From: Blastomyces gilchristii SLH14081 | Taxonomy: Eukaryota > Ascomycota > Eurotiomycetes > Onygenales > Ajellomycetaceae | Direction of reading: 5' to 3' | DNA length: 64,000 nt | NCBI RefSeq assembly: GCF_000003855.2 | Contig: NW_003101680.1 | Coordinates: 2,502,729 to 2,566,728, forward strand | In this document: piece after piece, positions 1-12,174 of the stretch | How the letters are laid out: every line of letters starts with the position of its first letter | How positions within the stretch are numbered: the stretch's first letter is position 1 | Notes under the pieces: generated by a model | The model's input: only the letters and a program-made list of their open reading frames with translations | Told to the model about the DNA's origin: nothing | Database searches by the model: none | Position numbers and translations under genes: made by a program

Positions 1-1263
1 CAGAACTTCTTTATTTATCTCACTCAGACACTGCTTTTCAAGAATCTTACTTGCTTTTTCAAGTTTTTATATTTCAAGAACTTATTGTTTCTTTATTTCT
101 TCTTTCTTTCTTCTCTTCAGAATTTCAATCTCAGAAATAGTATTTAAGAAAGCATCTTTTTTCATATCAACTGAGTGTATTTTTGAACTCATTATTCTCA
201 CTTAATGAAAAGTTAGTCAGACTGTTTCAATTGAGATATATATTAAACTCTTTTGAAAAGTTGATCAAACTGTTTTAATTAAGAGGTTTCTAAGTCTGTT
301 TTCAATTGAAAAGTTGATTAGACTGTTTCAAAAGAAGAATAAAAGACTTTTATATATAAAATACCTGATTTCTTTCACACTAGTTCAGTAACTAGGTTAG
401 ATTTTTAAAGAGAATTTAATAAACTAAAATTGATTTTTAAGATAAATTAATAAAATCTTTACAATCTCTTTCTTAAGATATAGTGAGAAAAAGTATGATA
501 TCAATTGATAATAAATCAGATAATATGACAGTTTTTGAGAGAAAAACTGATAAAAAATAAATCAATTTTTTGCAGAGAAATTGATTAAAACTATTTAATT
601 TTATTCTAAATCATTCAATTCTTCTCACATAATGAGTGTGCAACTCAAATCAGTTAATAAAGAGTATAAAAAAGAATTAAGTATTAATGAAAGCTCTTCA
701 GTTACTGAAAAAGTAATTCTTACTTAAAAGAATATGACATTATGACAGAAAATAACTCTGTTTTTAATTCTTTATAAGAATATTGTATAAAATTCAGAGA
801 AAAATATCTTACTTTTTCAAGAGAAGTAAAAAACTATTTCTAAGATTTTTTTTTTAGTATTAACTGCTGTAGAAGAATGAGATAGAAACTACTAAAATAT
901 GTATTACTATATACTCTCTATCAAGACTTTCTCTTTTCAGTGTCTTGATATTATAGAGAATATAAGTCTGTTTTCATATAATAATATAAATATTGTCAGC
1001 AGAATGTAGAGAAACTGGTTATTTATATTTTAAAATAGAAGACTTTGTCAATGATTATATTAATACAGAGTTAATTCTTAAATTCAATAGAAAGATAGTA
1101 TTACTGTTCTCAATCTCTTACAGAATCTATTGAATATTAAGATATTAAAACTAGATTTAATATATCTCACTGTGCAGAGATCAAAGACTCAGTCAGATCT
1201 TAAGATATACTGAACTTATAGTTATTAACATGCTGTTAACTTCTTCTGTTGACTCATTATCTG
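1..1263. other. AT-rich unassigned sequence
   Basis: No readable frame, LTR or known element was recognised in this stretch. It is very AT-rich and almost free of CpG, which fits heavily mutated repeat sequence. Around positions 205-335 a short motif related to GAAAAGTTGATYARACTGTTT occurs three times, about 45-57 bases apart, forming a weak degenerate tandem repeat. It may be the decayed remainder of another transposon running off the left edge of the window, but the sequence here does not prove that. Confidence 0.4.
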
Positions 1264-1266
1264 CTA

Positions 1267-1590
1267 ATTATGTATTGAATACTGTTGCTGAGATATCTTT
1301 TTGTATTATTCTGTCAGAGATAAGCCAGATTGAGAGAGGTGATACAAGAGTGAGACTTGGCATTGATGTCTAGATACACTGAAGACAGATAGAGTATTCA
1401 CAGAGATTGTACTTCAGACATGTTCATTGATTATGTACTTGATATTATTGCCAAGGTATCTTTTTGTATTTTTCTGCCGGGGATGGGCCAGATTGAGAAG
1501 GGCGGTACAAGGGTGGAACTTGGCACTGATGTTTTGAAACATCAAAGATGAACAGGGTTTTCACAGAGATTGCTTCTCAGATATCTCCAC
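1267..1590. repeat. Tandem duplication, one unit mutated and one not
   Basis: Two direct units of about 163 bases lie head to tail (1267-1429 and 1430-1590). Both contain GATATCTTTTTGTAT-like and GCCAGATTGAGA blocks and both end in CACAGAGATTG. The left unit has lost almost every CpG, CC and GG (for example CTGTCAGAGATAAGCCAG), whereas the right unit keeps them (CTGCCGGGGATGGGCCAG). The differences are nearly all C-to-T or G-to-A transitions. The junction therefore marks the edge of a mutated domain. No coding function is evident. Confidence 0.8.
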
Positions 1591-1944
1591 AATTACAGAT
1601 CAGGGATCTTTCAAAGTCAAGAAGATTGATACATATAGCTAGGTCTCTTCACCTTACAATTTGTATGGCAATTTGGCCCGGGGTTGTGGTGTGATAGGGG
1701 AGAATGCGGGATAATCCCACACAGGAGTTTCAAACAATGTCTGGTTCATGTTTGGCTGGATAACTCCACCACCACACGGGGTATGCGGTCGGCGATGGGG
1801 TCAAAATGCTCGTATGATCGAGGGCTTTTCGATGAATCTATCGGCGAGTTGTTATTCGAAAAATCGAGCGAGTTCGTGATGAAGCGGTGTCAGATCTGTA
1901 ACTGATTGTATCAGATATTACAACATCTGTTCAGATGATATATT
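1591..1944. other. GC-normal island with a weak ORF
   Basis: This stretch retains CpG, CC and GG and is visibly less AT-rich than anything around it. An open frame of 73 codons runs from 1684 to 1905 on the plus strand. I do not recognise its product and it has no signal peptide, membrane span or repeat that I can see. The frame may be chance or a piece of a host gene. From about 1945 rightward the sequence aligns with the integrase-upstream part of family 1 copy 1, so this island sits at the truncated 3' side of that element. Confidence 0.35.
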
Positions 1945-3968
1945 TGATACTGTTTAATATCTCAGATCAGTAGAACTCTTGAAAGATTATTCAATACAGT
2001 TATTCATAATCTGAATGATCAGTTATATAAGAATCATGCATCTCTTACATTATTCAGATGTATAAGAATTCAGAGTGAGAAACTCAGTGTTATTCATGAA
2101 ATCACAGAGTGTTAATATTATTGATTAAGTATTTCAAGTTATCAGTTCTTATATATAGTTCTGAGAGAAATCAGAGTGCTTCTTGACATACTGCTTCAGT
2201 GAGTACTTAGAGAAGTTCATCAATTTGAGCTATTATATGTCACAATTCATTTAGTGTAGATTTAGAAGAGATTGAGATATTAGTAACAGTTCTAATCAGA
2301 GAAGTGTGTATAGTATTATAAGTTGTTTCATCTTGATCACCTAATATCTTCAAATTCAAGAGTCAGTGTTCTCAGTTTATTCAACACATGTGTGTTATAT
2401 TGAATAGCATATCTTACTCTTATTATAAGAGAGCATCTGTCATTGAGTTCTAACTGCTGAGATGATAGTGTATAGTGAAATAAAAACAGCTTAATAGCTC
2501 AGATTATTACATCTGATATTCAGTAAGCTTATAGATCATTGTAAAATAGTTAAGATTCTTATAATCTGTGATTATCTTAAATTTAAAGACACTTCAGAGT
2601 TCAGAGTCTCATTCTTCTAGACAGTATACAATCATGAGAAGTTTCTTATTATTGATCTCATAGTTGTATTCAGCAGGGCTTAACTTCTTAGATATAAAGC
2701 TATATAATTATAAGACATCTTTATCATTATATTACAATACAGCTCTCTCTATAATATAATCAGAGAAGTCAGCTTTAACAACTATTTCATAGTCAGAGTC
2801 AAATATCATTAGCAGATATGTGTTAATGAACATCTTCTTCATCTGTGTAAATACAGCATCAGCGTCCGCTGATCATTGAAATACTGAGTTCTTCACAGTA
2901 CGTGAAGCTTCTCATTTAAGAATAACGGAGACTTTCTCAGAGTTCATTTGAATTCCTTTGCCAGCTTCTATGATACAACCTAGATATTTTGTACTCTTGA
3001 CTTCAAAATCACACTTGTTAATATCTATTGATAGTCCTGCTTCTTGTAATTATTGTAATACTCTTTACACATGTTCTTGATATTCTTTTCTGAACTCATC
3101 AGTGACAATGAGAATGTCATTGAGATATACACATACAAATTCATTAAGTAAATCTCAGAGTGCTCAGTTGATACACTTCTGAAATATACTGAGAGCATTA
3201 GTCAGTTCAAAGAGTGTGACTACTCATTCAAAAAGATTATAACATGTTCAGAATGCTGTAAGTCATTTATCTTTTTCAGTAATACAGATCTTATGAAATG
3301 TAGTAATGATATCTAGTTTTATAAATTATTAAGCTTGTCGGATGCAAGCTAGAGTTTCATTGATAAGAGATAAAGAATAGTGATTCTTCTTAGTTAATCT
3401 ATTCAATTCTTAATAGTTCATACAGAATCAGAGTTCTTTATCTGATTTCTTTGTAAAGAGAATAGAAGCTGCAGTAGAAGAGTTACTAACATGTATTAAT
3501 CTTTTATTTAATAGATTATTAAGTGTCTTCTGAAGAAGAAGAAGTTCATCTCAAAACATATTATAAAGATAATCTTATAATAACTCAGAGTTCTTATCAT
3601 TCTTTTTTTCTAACTTGATACTGTGATTCACTTCTGAGTCTTGTAGAGAGAGTATATTTGTAATGTTATCTTATCAGAAGATATCTAGATATTCATGATA
3701 TTATTAAGAAAGTTTGATATAAGAATCTGTTATTGTAGTACAGAATAACTTCTCTAGAGCTTTCTTAATATCAGTCAGACTAATAGAATAGATTGTTATA
3801 TAATTCTACTATCAGTGATCTTTTCAACAACTTCTTTTTCAAAGTGTTTTATAAGTATTGACAGAGATCTGTGTTAGATTCATAGTCTTGTGAATATTAT
3901 CTTTGTAAACTCTATCATTGTTAGAGAATATTAAGCTTCTGTTTTCAGTATTTAATAAGATGTCTTGT
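1945..3968 (-). pseudogene. Family 1 copy 1: pol fragment (protease end, RT, RNase H)
   Basis: This is the 3'-proximal surviving piece of a minus-strand chromoviral Ty3/Gypsy element; its gag part lies at 9691-11235 and its 5' LTR at 20378-20671. Reading leftward from 3968, the frame gives the end of the protease region, reverse transcriptase with a catalytic box YLND (complement of 3116-3127; YLDD is expected, so the third position has mutated), and RNase H. The frame is full of TGA and TAA where copy 2 has Trp, Arg or Gln. Relative to copy 2, about 96 bases are missing near 2885, an in-frame loss at the RT thumb/connection. Integrase, chromodomain and 3' LTR are absent because the copy is cut off at about 1945. 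Confidence 0.85.
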
Positions 3969-4301
3969 TGTAAGAGGCCTACGCTGAATAGATTGATATA
4001 ATATTGATAGGTCTTATATAACAAAGATAAAAACATTAAAGAAGAAAAGAAAGAGAAAGTGTGAGAATTGATAATTGAGATGAATATTTATACGCGTATG
4101 TGGTGGTGTACGCAGTGGAGCTTCAGAGTGTAAGAATATATGCGCGTTCATAGCAGCTGAGAATCAGTGATTAGAAATGGCTGAGAATTGGAGTATACAT
4201 TACATGCGTTCATAGCGGCTGAGAATTGGTGATTGAAAATGAAAGAATCTATGAAGTGTAATGAAATAGTCTATATGATTGATCAGGCACAGTCTGTCAT
4301 A
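3969..4301 (-). repeat. 3' LTR of family 1 copy 2
   Basis: The LTR is 333 bp. In element orientation it starts TGTGACAG (ancestral TGTGGCGGGC) and ends CCTCTTACA, so it has TG...CA ends. It contains a TATAAATA box, a pyrimidine-rich CTTTCTTT stretch and two copies of the U3 minisatellite unit. It is more mutated than the copy 2 5' LTR. Confidence 0.95.
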
Positions 4302-4317
4302 TTAGCCCTCTTCTTTC
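4302..4317 (-). promoter_or_regulatory. Polypurine tract of family 1 copy 2
   Basis: On the minus strand the sequence GAAAGAAGAGGGCTAA lies directly against the 3' LTR. This is the expected place and composition for the plus-strand DNA primer in reverse transcription. Copy 4 has the matching GAAAAGAGGAGACTAA at about 40214-40229. Confidence 0.8.
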
Positions 4318-7300
4318 AGAAGCAGTTCTCATTGATCAAGAGTCACTGTTTTAAATGATACAGAACTTGAAGTTCAGGTCAGTTAATTGTAGTCAGCTCA
4401 TTTCATGAGATATTGTCAGCTGCAGCTGCAGAGTCTCTTATCAAGAATATTCTCAATCTCTCACTCAAGCTCATTATCTTCTTCTATGATGTCTGGTGAC
4501 TGTCAGTCAGAAGTCAGCTGAGAAGAGAATGAATCAGTGATAGTGCAGTGAAGCAAGCTTGTGTGAAATACATTATGAATTTCTGATGATATGTTAAGAT
4601 AATAGTTGTGACTATCTAGAACTTCTATCACTTTATATCTGATATGACAGTAATCTAGTGTATAAGATGAATGTATGATTTGTATATTCTTAAGATTCAA
4701 TCATATCAGATCTTCTATCTTATATTATTCAGTGAGATCTCAGTAAATATTGATTTAATTCTCTTAATCTTATTTCACAGTTGTCATGAAGATCTCTGCT
4801 CAATCACAGATATCTCAGAGTTTTATTACTATATTATCAGCAATCTGAATTGAACTGTGAGAATTCAGTATAAACTGTGTAATCTCTAGAAGATTCAACA
4901 CTTTCATGTAATATCTATGTGTAAGAAAGAACAGACTTATATCTATTAAAATAATATCTCAATTATTGATAGCAATCTCTGTATGTAGAAGAAGATTATA
5001 TCAATTATCTTATAAGTAATTACAAAACTTATAAAGATAATTCTTTATAATCTGAATTATCTATTCTGATGTATCATCAGTCTCAAGATGATAGACAGTT
5101 GACAGACAGTGTATAATCTTGAGAACTTGATAGATTCTAGTTCAGAGAGTGCTTATAAATTGACAGCTCTGATCTGATACTATGAATCTCAGTAATTTAC
5201 ACATTTAATAAAATAAGCTCTGTAGAAAAGCTTCAGTGACTTGTTCAGTATTTATCTTATTATAAGATTTTAATATTATATCTTTACTCAATTGATTCAT
5301 GATGATCAGAATGTTTCTACAACCCTTACTCTCAGATAGATTGATAGTGAAGTCAATTATTACATCTTATCAGATTCTATCAGAAATATTAAGTAATTTC
5401 AGTAGATCTTTTCTATAATTCTTTTATAAGATAATGAAAGAACAGTGATTGCAGTTTCAGATAAAGTATCTGATACTGTTTAATATCTCAGATCAATAGA
5501 ACTCTCAGAAGATTATTCTATACAGTTGTTCATAATCTGAATAATCAGTTATACATGAATCATGTATCTCTTACATTATCTGAGTGAGTAAGAATTCAGA
5601 GTGAGAGACTCAGCATTGTTCACAGAATCATAGAGTGTTATTATTATCAATTAAACATTCTGAGATGTCAGTTCTTACACATAATTCTTAAAGAAATCAG
5701 AGTACTTCTTATTGTACTGCTTCAGTGAGTGCTTGAAGAAGTTCATTGATTTAAGCTATCATATGTCATAGCTCATCTAATGTAGATTCAGAAGAAGTTG
5801 AGATATCAGTGACAGTTCTAATTGAAGAAGCATGTATAGTACTATGAGCTGTTCTATCTTGATCCACTAGTATCTTTGAATTTAAGAGCCAGTGCTCTTG
5901 ATTCATTCAGTGAGTATCTGTTATATTAAATGACATATTCTGCTCTCATTATAAGAGGGTATCTGTCATTGAGTTCTGACTGTCAGAACAGTAGTGTATT
6001 GTAAAATGAAAGCAGCTTAAGTACTCAGATTATTGTATCTGTTATTCAGTAAGTTTACAGATAGTTATGAAGTATTTAAGGTTCTTATAATCTATGACTA
6101 TCTCAAATTCAGAGATACTTCAGAGTTCAGAGTCTCATTCTTCTAAACAGTGTATAATCACCAGAAGTTTCTTATTATAGATCTCATAATTGCATTCAGC
6201 AGGACTTAGTTTCTTAGATATAAAGACATATGATTATAGAATGTCTTTGTTATCATATTATAATATTGCTTCTTCTGTTATATAGTCAGAGAAATCAGCT
6301 TCAACAACTATTTCATAATCAGAATCAAATATTATTAGCAGAGAGATATTAATGAACATCTTCTTTATCTGTGTAAATGTAGCTTCAGTGTCTGCTGATT
6401 ATTGAAATACTGAGTCTTTCTTAGTGAGATCTGTAAGTGATCTCATGATATCTGAGAAGTTTTATATAAATTACTGATAGAAGTTAGTAAATTCAATGAA
6501 GCTTCATACATCTTTCACAGTATACAGAGCTTCTCATTCAAGAATGACAGAGACTTTCTCAGAATTCATTTAAATCTTCTTGTCAGCTTCTATAATAAAA
6601 CTCAGATACTTGATACTCTTGACTTTAAAATTATACTTATTAATATATATCAGTAGTTCTGCTTCTTGTAGCTGTTGTAATATCTTTCACACATATTCTT
6701 AATATTCTTTTCTGAATTCATCAGTGAAGATGAGAATGTCATCTAGATAAGCAGATACAAACTTATTAAGAAAATCTCAGAGTGCTCAGTTGATATACTT
6801 CTGAAATATACTGAGAGTATTAGTCAGCTCAAAGAGTGTGACTATTTATTCAAAGAGATTATAATATGTTCAGAATGCTGTAAGTCATTTATCCTCTTCA
6901 GTGATATGAATCTTATGAAATGCAGTGATGATATCTAGCTTTATAAATCATTGAGCTCAACTGATTCATGCTAGAGTTTTATTGATAAGAGATAAGAAAT
7001 ATTGATCTTTCTTTATCAATCTGTTCAGATCTCAGTAGTTCACACAGAATCAGAGTTCTTCACCTGGTTTCTTTGTAAAGAGAATAGAGGCTGTAGTAAA
7101 AGAGTTACTAATATATATGAATTCTTTATTCAACAGATCATTGAGTGTCTTTCAAAGAAGAAGGAGTTCATCTTGAGATATGTTATAAAGAGAGTCTCAT
7201 GACAGTTCAGAGTTCTTATTATTCTTTTTCTCTCACTTAATACTGTGATTCACTTCAGAATCTTGTAAGAGAAATATATTTATAATATTATCTTATCAGA

Positions 7301-7900
7301 AGACATCTAGATATTTATAATATTATTAAGAGAGTTTTGTACAAGAATCTGTTGTTATAATACAGCATAACTTTTCTAGAGTCTTTTTGATATTAGTCAG
7401 ACTGATGAAATAGATTAATATATAATTCTGCTACTGACAAACTTGTCAGTGACTCTGTCAGTGATTTTGATGATGACTTCTTTTTTAATGTATTTCATAA
7501 CTGTTGACAGAGATCTGTGTAAGATTCATAGTCTTGTAAATATTATCTTCATAAATTCTATCATTATTAGAGAATATCAAGCTCCTGTTTCAAGCATTCA
7601 GTAAGATGCCTTATTCAGATAGTCAGACAAGTTCTAATATAAGATTATAATTGAAATTATCAACTTCATATATGTAGACATCTTCATATTAATGTTCTCT
7701 TACGTCTATATTTAGTTTCATCATGTAATGAGTATAAACATCTTTCAGATCATCAAATCCTGTGAGAAGTCAGAATTTTGATAAAGAAATATGCTGAAGA
7801 TTATAACATCTTACAACTGAAGATTTTATCATTGTATAGTGACATAGACTGCTGTCTATCATAGCTTTCATATTATACATGTTATCAACTACAGTAGATA
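4302..7900 (-). pseudogene. Family 1 copy 2 pol (PR-RT-RH-IN-chromodomain), inactivated
   Basis: Read leftward from about 7870 on the minus strand. A protease-like active site MIDSS lies near 7850. RT follows at about 7060-6550 with an intact YLDD box (complement of 6738-6749) and the segment LDIITAFHKI just upstream. RNase H is at about 6390-5950 and the integrase core at about 5420-4960, including DFTINL and a later SDQ. The GPY/F module ends HNVFHTSLL near 4570, and a chromodomain lies at about 4480-4330 with a mutated YLVKWAGY-like motif (YLMK*ADYN). Stops are mostly TGA at Trp or Arg positions, with TAA and TAG less common. The layout is that of a fungal chromovirus; the chromodomain would have targeted integration to marked chromatin. 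Confidence 0.9.
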
Positions 7901-9352
7901 CAAGAATTACATTCATTGTTATCTTCTCTTCAAATTATTGTCATCTGATCTCTTCAAGCTTCTGTTTACAAATTTGAACAGAAGCTAATCTTTTCTCTGT
8001 TTCACTGAGACATTTTTATAGTTATTCTCTGAATCTTTCTCTAATGTAATGTGATTGACACAGACAGGCGCTGATCTTTCTCTCAAGTGTGAAGATACAT
8101 AGATCAATTGACAGTTGAAAGCAATGTGTTCTAATCAGTTACAGTTGATGTACACTTCACATTGACATCAATCAGTGACTTCTTCAGAAGTGATCTCAGA
8201 GACTCAGAAGCCTGTTCAAACAGTGAAAACTCTTGCTTATGTATAGACATTTGAATCTATTCAGTTCATAGCCTCTGCATCATTGTTCTTCAGTGCAGAT
8301 GTATAAGTGACTGAGATGTAACATCTTCTATCACTATTCTGTATACTCTTAAGCTTGATAAGATAATCATTCAATGTCTGAAGCTGTGTGTAGAAGTCTT
8401 CATAAGTCTGGTCTTCATCTACACTTACAAGAGTCTGTAAGAGTTTGAAAGTCAATGTCTTCTTGAGCATGCTAATCTTTATTCAATTCTCTCAAGATTG
8501 ATCACCTGCTTCTAGAATCTTAATGTTGAAGTCAGAGATGAATGTTATAAGAGAAGTGTTTCTCTGTCAGACACTCTGTAATCAATCTAATACTTTCTAT
8601 TACATGATAGTGTCTCAGAACAGAATATTAAAATGTCTCATGATATTATCAGATATTCATAACACTGATTTACATACTTCTATTCATGAATGAAACTTCT
8701 ATTTCACATGATCTTTCAATCATTCATTGATATATCAATCTTAATTAATTAATGAACTGATGAAATCTACATCTATACTCAGTTTTATAAGCATTTTCAT
8801 TCTTCATAATGAGTAGAGAGTGAGATTGAAAGCATTAAAATATACAGAAGCATCTAAGTATTCTTTCAGTACTTTTATATTTAATTCTGTAGATATTGAA
8901 ATTGCATGAATTAATTATTAAATCTCTTCATATTGAAGTTGTTGAGTTACATGCATATCAGCTATTTATTATTATTGTAATTTCAACATTACTTGAAGTC
9001 ACTGTGATATTATATCTATACTCACATTCAAGGGTTTTATATTATTGTTAGACATGATTATATCAATTATCAGATATATAATATCTGTGAAATCTGAAGA
9101 AGTGTAATTGTATTCTCATACATCTGAGTGTCAGAACTCTCAGATCTTTCACTGATATTCTCTTATAAAATCTTATTCTCTTTGTAAGATCTTGTTACAG
9201 AGTCAGAGTGACTGATAAGCAAGCTTCTATCTGAGAACTTGATATTCACTTAACTGTTTAACTGTTTCTCTATTTCTTACATGTTGTTACATATTCAAAT
9301 ATCTCTTGATAGATAATCATTTCTAATAAGAAGATGAAGAATGTTTTTATAG
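7900..9352 (-). pseudogene. Family 1 copy 2 gag, inactivated
   Basis: On the minus strand between the 5' LTR and the protease lies the nucleocapsid-capsid region. The clearest open stretch is 8470-8261 (about 69 codons, starting MLKKTLTFKLLQ), whose sequence recurs in copies 3, 4 and 5. A CCHC zinc knuckle follows near 8155-8111 with spacing CX2CX4HX4C; its first Cys has become Tyr here, while copy 5 keeps all four ligands. The assignment rests on position, the zinc knuckle and conservation among copies; the capsid itself is too diverged to name by motif. Confidence 0.8.
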
Positions 9353-9685
9353 TGTAAGAAGTCTACACTGAATAGATCAGTATAATATTAATAGGTCTTA
9401 TATAACAAAGATAAAAACATTAAAGAAGGAAAGAAAGAGAAAGTGTGAGAATCAGTGATTGAGATGAATATTTATACATGTATATGGTGATGTACACGGT
9501 GGAGCTTCGAGGTGGAAGAATATACGCGTGTTCATAGCGGCTGAGGATCAGTGATTGAGAATGGCCGAGAATCAGAGCATATGTTACGCGCGTTCGTAGC
9601 GGCCGAGGATCAGCGATCAGGAATGAAAGAATCTATGAAGTGTAATGAAATAGTCTATATAATTGATCGGGCGCAGCCTGCCACA
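9353..9685 (-). repeat. 5' LTR of family 1 copy 2
   Basis: This 333 bp LTR equals the 3' LTR in length and differs mainly by transitions. Its U3 part (about 9500-9680) retains several CpG, including TACGCGCGTTCGTAGCGGCC, unlike the element interior. The sequence immediately inside the LTR reads CTATAAAAACATTC on the minus strand and is not an obvious tRNA primer site starting TGG. Confidence 0.95.
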
Positions 9686-11235
9686 CTTGTTCAGATAGTC
9701 AGATAAGTTCTAATACAAGATTATAATCAAGATTATCAACTTTATATATATAGACATCTTCATATTAATGTTCTCTGATATCTATGTTTAGCTTTATTAT
9801 ATGACAGGTGTAAACATTCATTAAGCTATTGAATTCTGTGAGAAGTCAGAATTTTGATAATAAAATATGCTGAAGATTATAATATCTTACAACTGAAGAT
9901 TTAATCATTGTATAATAACATAGATCACTATCTATCATAGCTTTCATATTATACATATTATTGATCATAGCAGATATAAGAATTACATTCATTATTATTT
10001 TCTCTTTAAATTATTGCTATCTGATCTCTTCAAGCTTCTGTTTGTAAATTTGAACAGAAGCTAATCTTTTCTCTGTTTTATTAAGATATCTTCATAGTTG
10101 TCTTTCAAATCTTTCTTCAATATGATGTGATTGACATGAACTGCTGACATTGATCTTTCTCTTGAATAAGAAGACACATAGACTGATCAGTAGTTGAAAG
10201 TAATATGTTTTAGTCAGTTATAATTGATACACATCTCTCATTGATATTGATCAGTAACTTCTTCAGAAGTGATCTTAGAGACTCAGAAGTCTGTTCAGAT
10301 AGTGAAAACTCTTGTTTATGTATAGATATTTGAGTTCACTCAATTCATGACATCTGCATTGTTATTCTTCAGCATAGATGTATAAGTAACTGAGATGTAA
10401 CATCTTTTATCACTGTTCTATATACTCTTAAGCTTGATGAGACAGTCATTCAATATTCAGAGTTATATACAGAAATCTTTATAAGTCTGATCTTCATCTT
10501 CACTTATAAGTGTCTGTAGAAGTGTGAAAGTTAGTGTCTTCTTAAGCATGCTAATCTTCATTCTATTTTCTCAAGATTGATTTCCTGCTTCTAGAATCTT
10601 GATGTTGAAATCAGAGATGAATGTTGTAAGAGAAGTATTTCTCTATCAGACACTCTGTAGTTAATCTAATATCTTCTATTATATAGTAGTGTCTGAGAAC
10701 AGAATATCAAGATGTTTAATAATATTATTGAATATATATAACACTGATTTGCATGCTTTTATTCATGAATGAAACTTCTGTCTTATGCAGTTCTTCAATT
10801 AATCATTGATATATCAATCTTGATTAGTTAACAAACTAATGACATCTTCATCTACACTTAGTTTTGTAAGCATTTTCAATCTTTATAATGAATAGAGAGT
10901 GAGATCAGAAGTATTAAAATATGTAGAAGCATCTAGACATTTCTTTAACACTTATATATTTATATCTGATTTAGTCAGTGTTGAAATTGCTTATACAGAG
11001 ATTTCTAGTTAAGATAATTATTGAATTTTCTTATATTAACATTGTTGAGTCACATGCATATCAGCTATTTATTGCTGTTGTAATTTCAACATTGCTCAAA
11101 GTTACTGTGATACTGTATCTATACTCATATTCAAGAATTCTCTTATATTATTAGTAGACATAGCTGTATCATTCATTAAATATGTGATAACTGTGAAATT
11201 GAAAGAAGTGTAATTATATGAATATCTCATATATC
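9686..11235 (-). pseudogene. Family 1 copy 1: protease and gag segment
   Basis: From 9691 rightward this continues the element broken at 3968 by copy 2. It aligns with copy 2 positions of about 7615-9080, that is, protease and gag on the minus strand. The gag block around 10560-10370 matches the conserved MLKKTLTF region, now with stops. The copy is interrupted again at 11235 by family 2 copy A, whose flanks share TATC, and its last 210 internal bases plus LTR resume at 20168. It is heavily mutated and non-functional. Confidence 0.85.
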
Positions 11236-11402
11236 TGTGATTTGAAAGAATGTATGATTACTGAATAATAACACGGCCGCTTCTGAACTTTCTTATGAAT
11301 GTAAAGAAGTCATAGCAGTCATCAATTAATTTAGTGTACAGTATATAAGAAGTCAGTGTATATCTGTAATTATACACTGACTCAAGCAATCTTTGAATCA
11401 TA
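11236..11402 (+). repeat. 5' LTR of family 2 copy A
   Basis: The LTR is 167 bp, starting TGTGATTTGAAAG and ending GAATCATA (ancestral end CACA, as seen in copy B). It contains ATATAAGAAG as a possible TATA-like element. Compared with copy B's LTR (184 bp) it has small indels as well as transitions, so the two copies come from slightly different source elements. Confidence 0.92.
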
Positions 11403-11858
11403 TCTGATAGCATGTTTAAAAACTAGTGAGAAGTGCAGACTTCTTCAGAACATGATAATTCTATTTATAAAGTGATTCATAGTTATTATATCAGTGTGAC
11501 TCTAAAAATGTCTCAAAAGATAGTGTATAAAGAGTGATAAGTGAAAGAGCATTTGATTAATACTGCTTTGCTTATTAAGGGAAAACTTCATACTCAGATG
11601 AATGCTATGTATGATATATAAATAGATGAGATGTGAGAAAGAAGATATAAATAGTGAATCAGAATCAAAGAAGTCTACTCTCTACTTAAAAGAAGAATAA
11701 AAAGAGAGATAATTATCACTGAAGTTATATAATAATAACAGAAATCATATAATAATATAGTAATATAATAATATAGTAATATAATAATATAGCAATATAA
11801 TAATAGACATTGTACAATTAATAAGAAATCACTGAAATGAATATCTTTTCTAGTTAAT
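11403..11858 (+). other. Family 2 copy A leader with AT minisatellite
   Basis: This is the untranslated leader between the 5' LTR and gag, aligning with 23382-23810 of copy B. At about 11742-11810 the motif ATAATATAGTAATATA is repeated about three to four times; copy B has only one and a fragment at the same spot (about 23725-23765). The repeat therefore expanded in this copy or shrank in the other. No TGG-type primer-binding site is visible next to the LTR. Confidence 0.6.
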
Positions 11859-11869
11859 ATGAACAACAC

Positions 11870-11956
11870 CCGCCTCGGTGGCTGAATGATTAATGTGACC
11901 ACTCAGTAGCACCTTGGCGTGGGAAACCAAGGCGCGTGAGTTCGAAACCCGCAGGG
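11870..11956 (+). other. tRNA-like head of the SINE
   Basis: About 87 bases resemble a tRNA with a long variable arm (Ser/Leu class): CTCGGTGGCTGAATG, then a CCTTGG...CCAAGG stem and GTTCGAAACCC. The spacing between A and B boxes is about 50 bases. The ends do not pair well as an acceptor stem and the anticodon loop is irregular, so I call it tRNA-derived rather than a working tRNA gene. Confidence 0.7.
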
Positions 11957-12130
11957 AATACATTAAATTCAGAACTCAAGCACCTCAGGTTTCTAATAAA
12001 TACAGAGGTGTACAAATCACTTCAATGAATTACTCTATGTTCCTGAGCTGAGAAGTTATTATCGCATGTATTTAATTGTCACTTCTTTGTATTTTCCTAT
12101 GTTCTTGTTATCTTGACATGATCTTAACAC

Positions 12131-12174
12131 CTGTATTATTATTATTATTATTATTCTTTCATTATACTCATATG
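12131..12174. repeat. Left arm of inverted repeat beside the gap
   Basis: The sequence (ATT)n followed by CTTTCATTATACTCATAT is matched in reverse complement at 12491-12540 ((ATT)n CTTTTATTATACTTATAT on the minus strand). The two arms face each other across the run of N. Confidence 0.75.

Larger units (their letters stand above)
3969..9685 (-). mobile_element. Family 1 copy 2: complete chromodomain Ty3/Gypsy element
   Basis: A 5717 bp LTR retrotransposon lies on the minus strand with two LTRs of 333 bp each and gag-pol between them. It is flanked by a five-base target duplication CTTGT (3964-3968 and 9686-9690). Joining the sequence outside the duplication restores the family 1 copy 1 pol/gag sequence, so this copy jumped into an older copy of its own family. 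Domain order on the minus strand is gag with zinc knuckle, protease, RT, RNase H, integrase, GPY/F module and chromodomain, which defines a chromovirus. The many transitions and stop codons mean it cannot encode working proteins. Confidence 0.95.

Noticed and set aside
11870..11956. Functional tRNA gene
   Set aside because: The acceptor ends do not pair, the anticodon loop is irregular, and the unit is bounded by a target duplication and an (AAT)n tail. SINE head is the better reading.
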